Assembly: GCA_021234155.1 (NCBI GenBank)
Contig: JAJEKV010000060.1
Span: forward strand, 7,898,323 to 7,962,322
DNA length: 64,000 bases
From: Isoetes taiwanensis
Lineage: Eukaryota > Streptophyta > Lycopodiopsida > Isoetales > Isoetaceae
Direction: 5' to 3'
A model generated the notes under the pieces. That model ran no database searches and was not told the origin of the DNA. It saw only the letters and a list, made by a program, of their open reading frames with translations. Shown in pieces: positions 10,697-21,043 of the stretch (its first letter is position 1; every line of letters starts with the position of its first letter). A program made the translations under genes and the position numbers.

Positions 10697-12545
10697 TCAG
10701 TGCTTATCGGCTACACTCTTCTGTCGACTGCGTGCAGCTAATAAGTAATCACGAACTTCTTCGACTAGAGCTTGCATTTCCAAGAGGAGTTGTTGAGAAA
10801 CCTCCACCTTAGAAACGGGGTTATGCCAAGTGTCTGGAGTAAGACATTGATAACCATAATTAATCATGAAGGGAGACATTCTGGAAGACTCCTGTTTCAT
10901 GCTGTTGTAGGCAAACTCGACCAGGTAAATATAGTCAGCCCATTGTGATTGCTTACTCCACACATAACTCCTTAGCATATCCTCTATAATGCGATTGGTA
11001 CGCTCGGTCTGACCATCTGTTTGAGGATGATATGCCGTACTCATAGCAAGCTTGGTCTGAATGGTGGCAAAGAAATCTTTCCAGAATGCGCTTACGAACT
11101 TGGGATCCCTGTCCGATACAATAACTCGTGGCATTCCGTGTAGTCTGAAGATCTCCTTGGCAAATAGCAGAGCAGTATCGAAGGCTGTATCTGTGGTACG
11201 ACATGGCAAGAAATGAGCCATTTTCGACAATTTGTCGACGACTACCATCAAGGCATCATATCCCCGGAGAGTTCGTGGAAGGCCGACAATGAAATCCATG
11301 GTTATCACCTCCCATTTGGCGTTGGGCACATCCAAAGGTTGCAGCTCGCCTGGAATCCTTAACTGCTCAGCTTTGGTTTGCTGACACACCTGACACTGCT
11401 TAATGTACCTGGCAATGTCCTTTTTCATGGAAGGCCAGAAATAGCTGGATCGGATCTTAAAGTAGGTCTTCATAAAACTGGCGTGTCCAGCTATAGGGCT
11501 ATTGTGTGTGTCATGAAGAATAAGCTTCCGTACTCCTGAAGTCTTCGGCACACATAACTTATCCTTGTGATATAACAAGTTGCCCTCTTTCTTATAGGCA
11601 CGAAAAGCCTCGCGCTCTGCATCGGTGCGAGCTTTCTTAGCCAAACTATTCCAAATGTCACAGAACTCCGGATCTGTGGCCAAGGTCTGCTCTATCTGTT
11701 TCCCAAACTCACTGGTGAGCGTAGAAATGGCATTACAATGGGTTCGGGTCACTAAGGGATGGCGTGACAATGCATCCGCAACCACATTGTGCTTGCCCGG
11801 CTTATACATAATCTCGAAATCATACTCCTCCAAGAATTCCATCCATCTTCTTTGACGGAGATTGAGATTTGGCTGGGTGGATAAATAACGGAGACTTTGA
11901 TGATCCGTATCCAACTGGAATCTTCTACCAAGAAGGTAGTGTCTCCATATCCGCAAAGCACGGACAACGGCTAACAATTCCTGATCATGGGTAGGATATC
12001 GCTGCTCTGTTTCGTTCATTTTCTTTGAGTCATAGGCAATAACTCTCCCCTCCTGCATTAGGACTCCCCCGGTGGCAATCTTGCTGGCATCCGTCGCCAC
12101 CAGTTTATCCTGTCGGGATCGGGCAATGTGAGAACTGGTGCTGATGTTAAGGCATCCTTAAGCTGCTGGAAACATTCCTGAACTTTTGTCTTCCAGTGGT
12201 CCATCCAATCTTTCACCTTCTCATGCTTTGTAAGATTTGTAAGAGGAGCTGCAATCTTTGCAAAATCCTTCACAAATTTTCGATAGTAATCCCAAGCTCG
12301 GACTAATCCCAAGAAACTCTTCTGACTTTTCGCGCATTCCCTCTGGAATAGGCCATTCTCTTTACGGCTTCTATCTTTCTTTTTAAAGTTGACTAAAAAG
12401 TAGCAATTCCCATACTGTTGTAGAAATGATATAGCCCAAATAATCGACCTTCGGAGTGGCAAACTTGCACTTAGAGAACTTAGCATAGAGCTGATGACGC
12501 CTTAGCTTTTGTAGGGCCAATCTAAGATGTTTCTCATGGTCCTCT
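10697..12545 (-). mobile_element. Ty3/gypsy pol remnant: end of RT, RNase H, integrase
   Basis: The minus strand encodes, in order, the end of the reverse transcriptase (12425-12545, LRLALQKLRRHQLYAKFSKC then KVDYLGYIIST), the RT connection (12115-12330, WDYYRKFVKDFAKIAAPLTN, FQQLKDALTSAPVL), RNase H (ATDASKIATGGVL, TDHQSLRYL, NVVADALSRHP) and integrase. Integrase shows the HHCC finger (ending CQVCQQTK) and the DDE residues in TMDFIVGLP, VSDRDPKFV and QTDGQTERTNRIIE. Frames shift near 12100 and near 12420. Translation stops at 10697, just after QKSVADKH, and no chromodomain precedes the polypurine tract, so the C-terminus is deleted. Gag, protease and most of RT are missing. Confidence 0.93.
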
Positions 12546-12684
12546 CTGTAACCACATTTTTATGCTGCAAATAGGTGCAAAGGAGTTTTGGATGCCTATT
12601 GAGGTGCCGACGGTGAATAAGAACACAAACGGCTTTGTTGGGGCTTATGTAGAGTACACATGCTGTAAGACCAGAGTAAACTCT

Positions 12685-13318
12685 CATTTTGTATGACCCA
12701 GGTTGGTTAGAAATGGGATAATTGCCCCATGATAAAGGTCTTGTTATTGCATTTTTTCTACTCATGGCTATAACTTTTTGTTTCTTGCAAATGCATGGTT
12801 TGTCTATATGTGCATTGGATGCAGTTTATTCGTTGTTGAAAGATTGCTGTTCAATGTGAATAAATAATGTGCCCATGGTAGTCCTTTTGTTGACAATAAC
12901 TGTGATCTTATGATGTCTTTATTTATGGCGTATAGAGATGCCTTTTAATTGTTCCATCCCTTCTATGAAGTTCTTTTATAGATGATGTGAGGAGCTCATT
13001 AAAAACTACATGTGCATTGGTTTCTTTGTAAAAGGCAACAGATCGAGAAGAAAAAAACAAGACTTCTTTAAGAATAATCACAATTTTCAAATTGGTATCA
13101 TAGTTCTCTTGGACCGTGCATACTTCAAGCACTTTTTGCCTCCTATTTGCATCTACAATAGCGCTCTGGTGTAAATAATAATTGAGTGACCACGCAATAC
13201 AAACAAAAATATCAATTGCATTTTGGTGCAACAGTTCAGAAACACCAAGTTTTTCAAGGGTATACTTAACAAGCACATTTTGTATGACCCGGGTTGGTTA
13301 GAAATGGGATAATTGCCT
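12685..13318. repeat. direct repeat pair, about 42 bp
   Basis: CATTTTGTATGACCCAGGTT plus GGTTAGAAATGGGATAATTG occurs at about 12685-12727 and, with one difference (CCGGG for CCAGG), at about 13277-13318. The 550 bp between carry no recognised gene. A duplication or an insertion flanked by repeats would explain the layout. Confidence 0.75.
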
Positions 13319-13319
13319 T

Positions 13320-14615
13320 AACTCCAGGCTTGGATTCCAGGCGCTTCAACTTCACGGATGCCTCTGTGGCAAAATTGTGCCATGCAAAGGGCTTTTTGGA
13401 TTTGCAGGACAGTGGTGTATTGGCGTATTCACTTTAACAGAGGTTCTGAAAATTTTGTTGCACAAAATGTAGATCATCGTGTAAAAGCTTTTCGCGGCAA
13501 ATCTACAGCGAGATCCACTGGCGGTCGCGGCAAAACAGGCGTGAGTTCGCACCAGTGGAATCTTTGACCCAAATATTGAAGGCCCACACCGCTCACTAAA
13601 TATCCCTGCAAATACCCCCGATCCGTTTAATGCCACCCGATTTTTTGCATTTAGAGCAGCGCTTGAAGCGAGCTGCAGCGGTAGCGCAGGACCGTTTCGA
13701 GACTCAAGACCTGCAACAAGCAAGCAAGCGGTGAGGAGACAAAAGCTTGCTTTTTTTCAATTGTTACGGACAATATCGAGGGCCATTCTAGGTTAGGTTA
13801 AATATTGATTTTGCCCAATCTACGGCCCTTTGTGCTGATGTGCCCGTTTACGAACATCGAGTTACAATCCCGCACGATTCGCGTGTTACATGTTACGACT
13901 CCTAAAGATTGCGGTTTTGGAGCTTTGAGCTCCTCATTTTGTCATTTTGTTAAATATGAAATCTTGAATGCCCGCACCCTAAAACTAAGCGGTGCCTTGT
14001 GTGGTGAATGCGTGATTGGATTCTTGAAATTTCTGGTAAAAGCCTTGTTGACTCGGAGAACATTGGCTCGGGTGCGTCGACCATCTTAGGAAATTGCGGG
14101 GGTTTGACTAGAACTATGCCATGCGGGGGGTTTCTCCATCTTATTTGAAAATTCCACGATGCATTACCAAGTGCCCGTCATTCTTTTTTGCCGATTCGGT
14201 GCACTGTTTTCCATTTTCTCATTACGATGCATTAGAAAAAATTGTATACAATGAGCCCCTGTTGATCTGAGGAATTGGGGAAGTCTGGCTGTTCATTTTT
14301 GGGGCAGACCCAAGAACAAATTTCAACGCATAGAATGAAGCTATGGAACTTCATGCAAGGTGAGACTTTTGCACTCATTGTTGCTTCTTTCCAGTTGTTT
14401 TGCTCTCTAATATACAACACAAAACAAAACCCCCTTTCAAACCATTAATAACCCCAAGAAACATGAAAACACACTCTCGGGCCACCGAAGGGCAACCCTC
14501 CGTGCGCAGCACCTTGTTTTTTTTAGTAGCTAATTTTTCTGGGTTCTGCCTCACGTGAGGTCGACACGCCCGACCATGGCCATGTGCTGGATCCTGGGAT
14601 AAAGTACGGGGGCGG
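13320..14615. other. intergenic, no gene recognised
   Basis: A GC-richer stretch (13330-13740) has a block AATTGTGCCATGCAAAGGGC resembling sequence at 33505-33545 (TATGCAAAGGGCTTCTGGGA), suggesting a shared low-copy repeat. A 94-codon plus-strand frame at 13805-14089 has no recognised family. Confidence 0.35.
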
Positions 14616-14616
14616 G

Positions 14617-14832
14617 CTATGGCGGCTCCTGACTTCGGCCGTCGACAGGAGTTCTTCTTCTGGCGAGTTCTGAGATCTCAGGTTGGTTCAATCCGGTGGC
14701 TCGAAAGGAAACCAGAGGAATAGGGGAGGAAGCAATGGATTTGGGTGCGGGGCGAACTGAAGGATAGAAAGCGACAGATATAACAAAGAGAAATATCAAT
14801 AGAGAGATACATCGCATATCTCCATCGTCCAT
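14617..14832 (-). CDS. candidate small secreted or membrane-anchored peptide, 71 aa
   Basis: From the Met at 14832 the frame encodes MDDGDMRCISLLIFLFVISV, a short N-terminus followed by a strongly hydrophobic segment that looks like a signal peptide or signal anchor. A proline- and serine-containing middle follows, then a basic, proline-bearing C-terminus (ARRRTPVDGRSQEPP). The layout (leader, variable region, basic proline-rich end) is what plant signalling-peptide precursors look like, but the C-terminus does not match CLE, CEP, PSK or IDA motifs as I know them. The frame is open further upstream to 14973, with a basic extension. It may be a chance ORF. Confidence 0.2.
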   Translation of the reverse strand: MDDGDMRCISLLIFLFVISVAFYPSVRPAPKSIASSPIPLVSFRATGLNQPEISELARRRTPVDGRSQEPP

Positions 14833-14974
14833 GGCAAGGCAGGGAAGCCTCAAATTCTCCAATTTGAGAAGGGCAAGCAGCAGGGGAAGCTTGACCGCTA
14901 ATCGATTTTTTTTAGAGTCTAATCTTGAGTATTGATTCCTTTTTCTTGGTAACTTATTTTTCTGCAGTTTCAAC

Positions 14975-15740
14975 CTGCCTATTCATTTTCATTACAGACT
15001 GATCTTTGGTCGCTATGTTTTTCGCAGATTGATCATTATTTTTGCAGATCCAACATAACGAATGATAGAATCGAAGGTGGATATGACCTCATCTTGGGAG
15101 ACTTTGCAAAAAGGAGAGGCCCTGGCCACGACTGGGCAATAAGACCAAAGGGCATTTGCCAGTGAACACATAAGTGCTCTGGCTACATTGACTCATCTTT
15201 CTGGAACAAATTTGTGAAGGTTTATTAAATCGAAATAGACTAAGATAGGGCATGTTTTTGTGCAAGATTAGACTGTTGTTGGGCACCTAAATCGCAACAA
15301 AGGAGCAGTTCAGTTATGAATGTTCCAGCTAGTTCAGTCGTGAGTGTTGGAAAAATAGAATTGTTTAAGCGCGGTCACGAATTCAGGGCCAACCGGCGAA
15401 GGAGGTACGTTCAAAATTTATTAAATTTTGTGGCCCGTTCCTGCTACGTATTCATACATAGATCATTTTAATTCCGTAGACACCTGGCACTGGTCGCAAA
15501 AGACAGCAACAGTAGTCCGGTGACCTCAACATCTAGCTTCGATATTCTTTGTAATGGATCGTTGGGTTGCCTTTGAGCTATATGTTGTACTTCTATGGAC
15601 CAAGATCCGTGGGTATTTGTTTTATTTTGTTTTGTTGCAACCAATTTGTGTTTGAATCGCTCCGCCCTTGCAGTTTATTCAGCAGGGGAGAGTAAGGCAT
15701 TTTCAAATCAATTTGTTTCGGCGCTCTGGAACTACCAAAT
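14975..15740. other. intergenic, no gene recognised
   Basis: No coding family, RNA gene or repeat recognised. Confidence 0.35.
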
Positions 15741-15744
15741 ATGT

Positions 15745-16560
15745 TAGGCAGAATTTATTTCAGGAGGAGGAGGAATTCGAGGAGGAGAAAAAAACAAGGT
15801 GGGGGGGCATATTGGTTATATGACATTGTTCGCATTTTCTCCCAACAAGGTGGGGATTCGAGAGTGTCCCCAATTATCTCGTCAGCTGTGATCACATGTC
15901 ACACGACTACCCTAGAAGAGGAGGATAGGAGACACCTTACATTATATGTCCCCATGAGGCCTTGAACATGAGGTCCTACAATTGAGTTACACGTTGTAAA
16001 ATAATGCATAAGCAGACAAAGTACACAAAAAAATACTTTGACATATAACCATCTCATCGATGAAAATGAGAAAAAATAAAGCAAAGACAACATAGTCTTT
16101 GATACAGTTCACGAATATCTCTATACGACAGGTAATGCCGCCTCCTCCTTTCAAAGAAGGGAATGAACAAGGAAAGAGAAAGAGACGTTAAAGAGAAAGA
16201 GAAAGAGGAAGCCATGCCACATTAGCAGCATCCAATTGGACATATGAAGGGGAACACACAACATCAACATTGTTTTGATGGGTTTTGCCCCACCTTATAT
16301 TGAATGCGACTCTGGGTAGCCTCGAACTCGAGATATCTTGGTGTTAGGATGAAACATGGCTTGCACGCATACATGTGGGAAAAAAGGGCCTTAAAAGTTC
16401 ATGAGCTCATAATATATAAAGATACAATTTTTGAAATCACAACACTATGCCTTGCTTTGTATAAATAGCAAGGTGCAAGAGGGACTTTGTGATGAAGGGG
16501 TTCAGCCCCCCATCAGAGCCCATTTACGGCAGATAAGTCTATTTATTTGCCATAATGGGC
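15745..16560 (+). repeat. 820-bp dispersed repeat, copy 1, ending in a hairpin
   Basis: Starts GCAGAATTTATTTCAGGAGG and shares almost its whole length with 19341-20168, including GTGGGGATTCGAGAGTGTCC and GCCATGCCACATTAGCAGCA. It ends at 16518-16560 in an inverted repeat (GCCCATTTACGGC / TTTGCCATAATGGGC). An inverted tract ATCTCGAGTTCGAGGCTACC on the minus strand resembles a Pol III B box, hinting at SINE ancestry for part of it. No protein-coding potential recognised. Confidence 0.8.
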
Positions 16561-16567
16561 GAGCACG

Positions 16568-16668
16568 GCCTCATGTTCAAGGCCTGGTGGGGACATACAA
16601 TGTAAGATGTCTCCTATCCTCCTCCTCTGGGGTAGTTGTGTGACATGCAATCACAGCTGGCGTGCGTC
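16568..16668 (-). repeat. inverted partial copy of the 820-bp repeat
   Basis: The reverse complement of 16568-16668 matches 15878-15980: GGCCTTGAACATGAGG, ATAGGAGACATCTTACATTG and ATGTCACACAACTACCCCAG all have counterparts. It sits only 8 bp after copy 1 ends and directly abuts the left arm of the inverted-repeat element that follows. Confidence 0.75.
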
Positions 16669-16984
16669 TATATTCAATCATTAACCTACGTTAGTATATT
16701 CCGAGGGAAGTGGGATGCTTTATATCTAACAAACCTTCCTTTCGAGCCGGTTAGTTGTACCTAGATAGAACATGTATAAAATTGGCATGCAAAAATTATC
16801 AAGCAAGAATTACTTACACCCGGATCATAGCACACGAAATGGCGGATGGCGAGTGCGAGTGCGAACACTTGATCTTGAATAAACCTAACTAGGACTCTAT
16901 CGTGATCAGGCTCCCGAATCGAGATAAGCAGGTAAGGTATTCCTATTACGTCTTTAGATCTTGGATTTTCGGGTTCCATCACTT

Positions 16985-19075
16985 TCTTGGAAAGGCATCT
17001 TCATCTCTGCCATCTTCCTTCGCTCTCCTCTTGCCATTTGCCAATCTTTCACTTTTCTCTGATTTCCAATCATCTATATTCTCCTCTCTACGTCTCTTTA
17101 AGCTCTCTGTGCCTATCTGGCACTAAATGGCGGACGGATTATCTCCCCCAATGCACTCAATCTTAAATATCTTCTGCTCCTTAAACCATGAAGAGCAGAA
17201 ACATATCTTGGCTCAACACAACAGCTTATGCTCCAAGGAGACTTGGCGCCAATTCAATTCGATGAATTCACTACCATTGTTCCAGCAACTATGGCGCCTA
17301 AGAATACTCTTCCATCTTCGTTTTTGGATAGACTGTTTTGGGATTGCTTGCCCCGCTAAATGCGAACTCTAGTAACACCTTCATCCGGAGATCTCAACCA
17401 TACAAGGAAGACATCTACATCAAATAGGATATCTTGACCATGAAGAAGTATAATCCGCCCATATACCGCCATTCCAGATATATTGAATTGAACCCCGAAC
17501 TCTGTCACTCGAGGTTTGAACATTTGTCTTCACATGCTGTTATCGTTGGTCTGAAAAGGAGGGAATAATTATGGGGAATGTTTCCAAACAAATCTGCGCA
17601 TTATTGAAATCCATCCAAATTTCTTCGATTTACTGGACTCGCTTCCCCTATTTTATTATTGAATTTTGCTCTGAACAAGTGGCTGAGCACATTCTCAAAA
17701 TGGAACACCTTATCCATATGGGGTTCAGACTCAAATTTCAAAAATGGTCATATCAATTTGATCCTCTGAAGCCATATATTCTCATGCACACTGCTTATAT
17801 CCACCTGCATGATCTCAACACAGTATTTCGGGAACCCCTGAGCTTAAAATCTATGTTTTCCTCAATTGGAGTCTTCATCTCAGTCGAACGCAGACCAAAC
17901 AGGCCTCTAACTATCTTTATCCAGTCTCGAACCTGTCCCTCTTGAACTCACTTTTCAGGATATGTTTGGGACTGATCAATCCTTGCTCTTAAGATGGAAT
18001 GGGTTGCCCTTTGTTTGTCCTATCTGCAGGAAACGTTTGCACGGTGAGGAAGATATGCCCCATATCCGGTTCAACAAGTTGTGACAGAGGATACTAGCTC
18101 TGATACAGGAGGTTGTGCTCACGATTGCTACCATGGTAATCTAAATGGCAGCGCAAGGAGAATTTGGAGACGACAGCTCATCAGGGAGAAAATTGCTTTG
18201 GCCAATAAAGAATTGGAAGAGACCTTTAAAAATACACAAATTATCAAATGAATTACAGATGTTCAACAAACCCCGGATCAGGTTCAATATGACATAATTA
18301 AAGTAATTAAGGATAACATACCCAAACCACGGATGGGGATTATTCGACCCTGCAGACTTCTCATTCAAGCTCCACTTCCTCAAAAGATAGAGACCTAGGG
18401 TCGACTGAAAGAAGTGAACATCTTACAGCTGAAATGGATGCTTCCTTGAAGGTCAAGCACACTCAACCAGAAACAGAGAGTGGGGAAATTAGCTCCCCTC
18501 TTGTATGCAAGAACAGATTTAAATTGCTACAGGATTCTGCTGATATTATTAACGAAAACCATGATGAAGTCGTTGGCTTGATAGCCACATCTGAGGATAA
18601 GGATTAGGATACCTACACGATAATGTTCAGGGATTACAACAGATCCAGAGAGCTAGATCTCCTTCAATTACTCCACCAACCTCTACCACCTCTCCATCAT
18701 CTCTGCCCTCTGTGACTGATGATGCCCAAATTGTCGTTGACCTTTCAGTTGACCCCAATACCAGTCATACCTCCATCAACCTTGGCCTTTCAAAATCGAT
18801 TCCACTGGTTCTCCACCCTCATCACACCCCTATCATTGATCTTTATAACAAATATGGCAAATCTACTATAGACTTAGTCAGCAAAATTGTCTCTGAAGCA
18901 GTTGATGCTAGCTCATTCAAATCCAAGGCTGTTACCCCTAAAACCAGCGGACATGATGGCGAGGAGGTTGCTGAGCAGAACCAGGTAAATGACCACTACC
19001 CTGTTTGTCTTAGTCCACAGCCAGGGATGCCTATGGTTTTGAAATATGAAATACAAGTTTTCCTAAGATTTTGAT
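16985..19075 (+). pseudogene. ORF1/gag-like remnant of a retroelement, possible
   Basis: Several successive plus-strand frames read like one decayed protein: 17127-17372 (MADGLSPPMHSILNIFCSLN), its continuation in another frame (FDEFTTIVPATMAPKNTLPS), 17571-17945 (VAEHILKMEHLIHMGFRLKF) and 18712-19074 (MTDDAQIVVDLSVDPNTSHT). The third piece has the length and hydrophobic/basic spacing of the RNA-binding part of LINE ORF1 proteins, but I see no zinc knuckle. The assignment is inference. It lies wholly inside the inverted-repeat-bounded segment. Confidence 0.3.
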
Positions 19076-19340
19076 GGAATGTAGAGCCTTTATATGGCTT
19101 CGCCTAAGTCTTAGAATATGAAATAAGAGGGCTCGGACCTCAACCAAAATAACTCGATGTCCTAATAAAACTACTTTAACCAATCTAAGTGAACTCACGT
19201 GATTATTTTTTATCTTAAATCTATGTTTCTTTTTATAACAACCCATTCAACGACTTTAGGGATATAGTCTATAGTTTCAGGAATTATATCCATATCAAAT
19301 TCCCCTGGAACCGCTACATACTTGATAGGGGAATTGTAAG

Positions 19341-20168
19341 CAGAATTTATTTCAGGAGAAGAAGTAGGAATTGGGAGAGGAGAAAGAACAAGGTGCGGGG
19401 GCATACTGGTTATATGACATTGGACCCTTTTCCTCCCAACAAGGTGGGGATTCGAGAGTGTCCCCAATTGTCCCGTCAGCTGTGATCACATGTCACACGA
19501 CAACCCCAAAAGAGGAGGATATTAGACACCTTACGTTGTATGTCCCCACGAGGCCTTGAACATGAGGTCCTACATTTGAGTTACATGTTGTAAAATACTG
19601 CATAAGCAGACAAGGTATGCAAAAAAAATACTTTGACATTATCGGTGAAAATGAAGAAAAATAAAGCAAAGACAGCATAATCTTTCATCCAAATCCACGA
19701 AATTTTTTATATCTCTATACCACAGGTAATACCACCTCCTCCTGCTCAAAGATTTCAGAGAAGGGAATACAATAAGGAAACCCTCTTTGTGCTGAAATGT
19801 TAAAGAGAAAGAGGAAGAGAAAGCCATGCCACATTGGCAGCATCCGATTGGATATATGATGGCGAACACACCACATCAACATTGTTTTGTTGGGTCATGC
19901 CCCTACACTTTACATTTAATGTGACTCTAGGTGGCCTCGAACTCGAAACATCTTTTGTTATAAGACTACTGTGTTAGGATGAAACATGGCTTGCTCGCAT
20001 ACAATGTGGGAAAAAAAAGGCCCCGAAAGTTCATGAGCTCTTGAAATCACAACAACATGTCCTGCTTTACATAATAGCAAGGTGCAAGAGGTACTTTGTG
20101 ATGAAGGGTTTAAGCCCCCATCAGAGCCCATTTATGGCAAATAAACCTATTTATTTGCCATAATGGGC
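19341..20168 (+). repeat. 820-bp dispersed repeat, copy 2, ending in a hairpin
   Basis: Matches 15745-16560 throughout. It ends at 20126-20168 in a better-preserved hairpin (GCCCATTTATGGCAAATAAA / TTTATTTGCCATAATGGGC, about 20-bp arms). The copies differ by small indels, so they are not a recent duplication. Confidence 0.8.
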
Positions 20169-20395
20169 AAGACGAGGTTTAACCTCTTCGACCGTCAAGT
20201 TCGAGATAATTTTTTCCCCATAGCTACTATAGCCATAATCGGTTTCTGGCAAGCTTGAAGATAGAAGCAAGTTTTTTTTGGCCAGAGCAACTAAACCCAA
20301 ATTGTAATTCTTGCTCTTCCTCTCAACTATAAAGCTTGATCAGACCAACTTTTGCACGAAAATGGTTTCATCATTCCGTATGGATTTAAAACCTC

Positions 20396-20758
20396 ATAAA
20401 CATTAAAGAGTTTATCATGATAAATAATTCATAGCACGTTAAAGAGTTTATCATGATAAACAATTCAAGGCACGTTTATCATGGCATTTATGTGGATTAT
20501 GGCTAATAATTGATTTGAAATCAAAGGTTGGGATCTATAATCTACGAGGACCTGCCGCTTAAGAGGTAGATAACGCCATGGCTAGAGGGCCTTATGGGAC
20601 TAAAATTCAAGGGCAATATGACCACGGCCAAAATGGCGAGGGCGTACGTTAACACCCTGCTCCGAATGTGTTTTCAGCCTTTGTGATGACACCCTAGGGC
20701 GTTATGAGCCTTCGTGATAAAGCCCTAGGGCGTTAAAAACCCAAGGAGCAGGGTGTTA
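20396..20758. repeat. palindromic tandem repeat and foldback with GATAACGCC motif
   Basis: AAAGAGTTTATCATGATAAA is repeated about 42 bp apart, and each copy contains the palindrome TTTATCATGATAAA. Downstream, TAACACCCTGCTCC (20650-20663) is matched by its exact reverse complement GGAGCAGGGTGTTA (20745-20758). The loop carries CCCTAGGGCGTTA twice. The flanking GGTAGATAACGCCATGGCTA resembles the edges of the foldbacks at 27146 and 27673. Confidence 0.7.
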
Positions 20759-21043
20759 AGGTCAATTGACACACTATTGCCTTGCCTTACATTGCATAAA
20801 AACAAGGCACAAGCATGAGACAAGGTCATCCATTCAGGTGCTTATATTTTCTACAACATTTTAAAATTTTCTGCATGCCAATTTTATACATGTTCTATTT
20901 ATCTAGGTACAGCCAACGGGCTCGAAAATGTAACAGATATAAAGCATCCCACTTCCCTCGGAATATACTAACGTAGGCTAACGATTGAATATAGACGCTA
21001 TTTTTTTAGGTGTATTCCATCTCGACAAGCATGCTTTCCAGAA

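Larger units (their letters stand above)
16662..20999. mobile_element. 4.3-kb segment bounded by long inverted repeats
   Basis: 16662-16798 (GCGTCTATATTCAATCATTA, GTTAGTATATTCCGAGGGAA, ACATGTATAAAATTGGCATG) reappears as reverse complement at 20872-20999, with about 90% agreement by eye. Both arms begin GCGTCTATATTCAAT and similarity stops there on both sides, which marks element ends. Inside are ORF1-like remnants, the second copy of the 820-bp repeat and foldback sequence. No transposase is recognised, so it is non-autonomous or a composite. The right end lies 45 bp beyond the PPOX1 stop codon. I did not find a target-site duplication. Confidence 0.6.
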
